Under the pieces are notes generated by a model. It made no database searches and had not been told where the DNA came from. It saw only the letters and a list, made by a program, of their open reading frames with translations. Positions 63,747 to 64,000 of a stretch of 64,000 bases of DNA are shown here, in pieces; positions within the stretch are counted from its first letter, which is position 1, and each line of letters begins with the position of its first letter. The position numbers and the translations under genes are program-made. The DNA lies in contig CAVXXB010000008.1 of assembly GCA_963765585.1 (NCBI GenBank), positions 861,832 through 925,831 of the forward strand, read 5' to 3'. This stretch comes from CAVXXB01 sp963765585 (lineage in GTDB: Bacteria; Calditrichota; Calditrichia; JAJRVZ01).

Positions 63747-63967
63747 TATATAACTCCAATAAACAAATTTTTGAATTGCACAAAGACATGAGTCTCATTA
63801 CACAATTGACGAATCAGGTGTAGGCCGGATGAAGCAATCTCCCAATTATCCGGTGAGGATTGTTTCGTCGCCCCCGCGAATGCGGGGCCTCTCCTTAATA
63901 ACAATAATGGTCAGTCATTATTAATTTCCTGTCTGGCGACAGGCAGGCTAACTGATAACTCCTAACT
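63747..63967. other. Gap with short inverted repeats, no gene
   Basis: It contains GATGAAGCAATCTCCC and GAGGATTGTTTCGTC (partly inverse), CCCCCGCGAATGCGGGG, a hairpin at 63889 region, and CCTGTC-TGGC-GACAGG near 63928. These are of the same intergenic-repeat kind seen elsewhere in the window. Confidence 0.5.
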
Positions 63968-63996
63968 AAAAAATCCCGCCATTAGCGGGATTTTTT
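63968..63996. terminator. Bidirectional rho-independent terminator
   Basis: Perfect 12-base arms AAAAAATCCCGC/GCGGGATTTTTT around the loop CATTA. A run of six T on each strand makes it usable in both directions. It probably serves a gene beyond the right edge. Confidence 0.85.
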
Positions 63997-64000
63997 CACG

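Overview
The window looks like a chromosome segment of an FCB-superphylum bacterium (Calditrichota, Marinimicrobia, Ignavibacteria or a related candidate phylum). The reasons are secreted proteins ending in the NYPNPFNP-type C-terminal sorting domain of type IX secretion, a reg_prop/Y_Y_Y sensor kinase, and a large glycan-degradation gene set. This is inferred from family content only; the phylum cannot be fixed from the sequence. No rRNA, tRNA or CRISPR array was found.

Layout. 0-5 kb: the 3' part of a DnaE-family polymerase gene, a small Cys-rich protein, and a TrpR-like repressor next to a frameshifted TrpB2-type tryptophan synthase beta gene. 5-20 kb: a type IX-secreted protein; a 0.73-kb satellite of 92-bp units, each holding two hairpins; a two-component system (propeller sensor kinase broken by four frameshifts, plus a NarL-type regulator); and an approximately 8-kb surface-protein gene (beta-helix, VCBS/FG-GAP repeats, Fn3, sorting domain) broken many times. 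20-25 kb: lipid kinase, PQQ-propeller protein, outer-membrane porin, class II fructose-bisphosphate aldolase.

25-40 kb (all minus strand) is a beta-glucan (laminarin-type) locus: GH3 beta-glucosidase, GPH-family sugar symporter, GH17, GH16, GH30 and a large protein that may be an oligoglucan phosphorylase, with an FGGY kinase (ribulokinase-like) upstream. Together these could cut beta-1,3/1,6-glucan outside the cytoplasm, import the products and finish their breakdown.

40-64 kb is a second catabolic region: class V aminotransferase, Tat-exported Gfo/Idh/MocA oxidoreductase coupled to a double DUF1080 protein, dicarboxylate/Na+ symporter, two sulfatases, a PreA-like iron-sulfur oxidoreductase, two further Gfo/Idh/MocA proteins, a 2-hydroxyacid dehydrogenase, two SDRs, an Nramp-fold transporter without the metal-binding motifs, a sugar isomerase, a GH88-like unsaturated glucuronyl hydrolase, and a glycyl radical enzyme with its activase. 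The gene set suggests anaerobic use of sulfated, uronate-containing glycans.

Two window-wide properties matter. First, at least ten genes are split by single-base frameshifts, most of them equivalent to one extra base and several inside homopolymers, including the housekeeping aldolase; assembly or sequencing error is the simplest explanation. Second, intergenic spaces carry several families of short inverted repeats that recur throughout the window.
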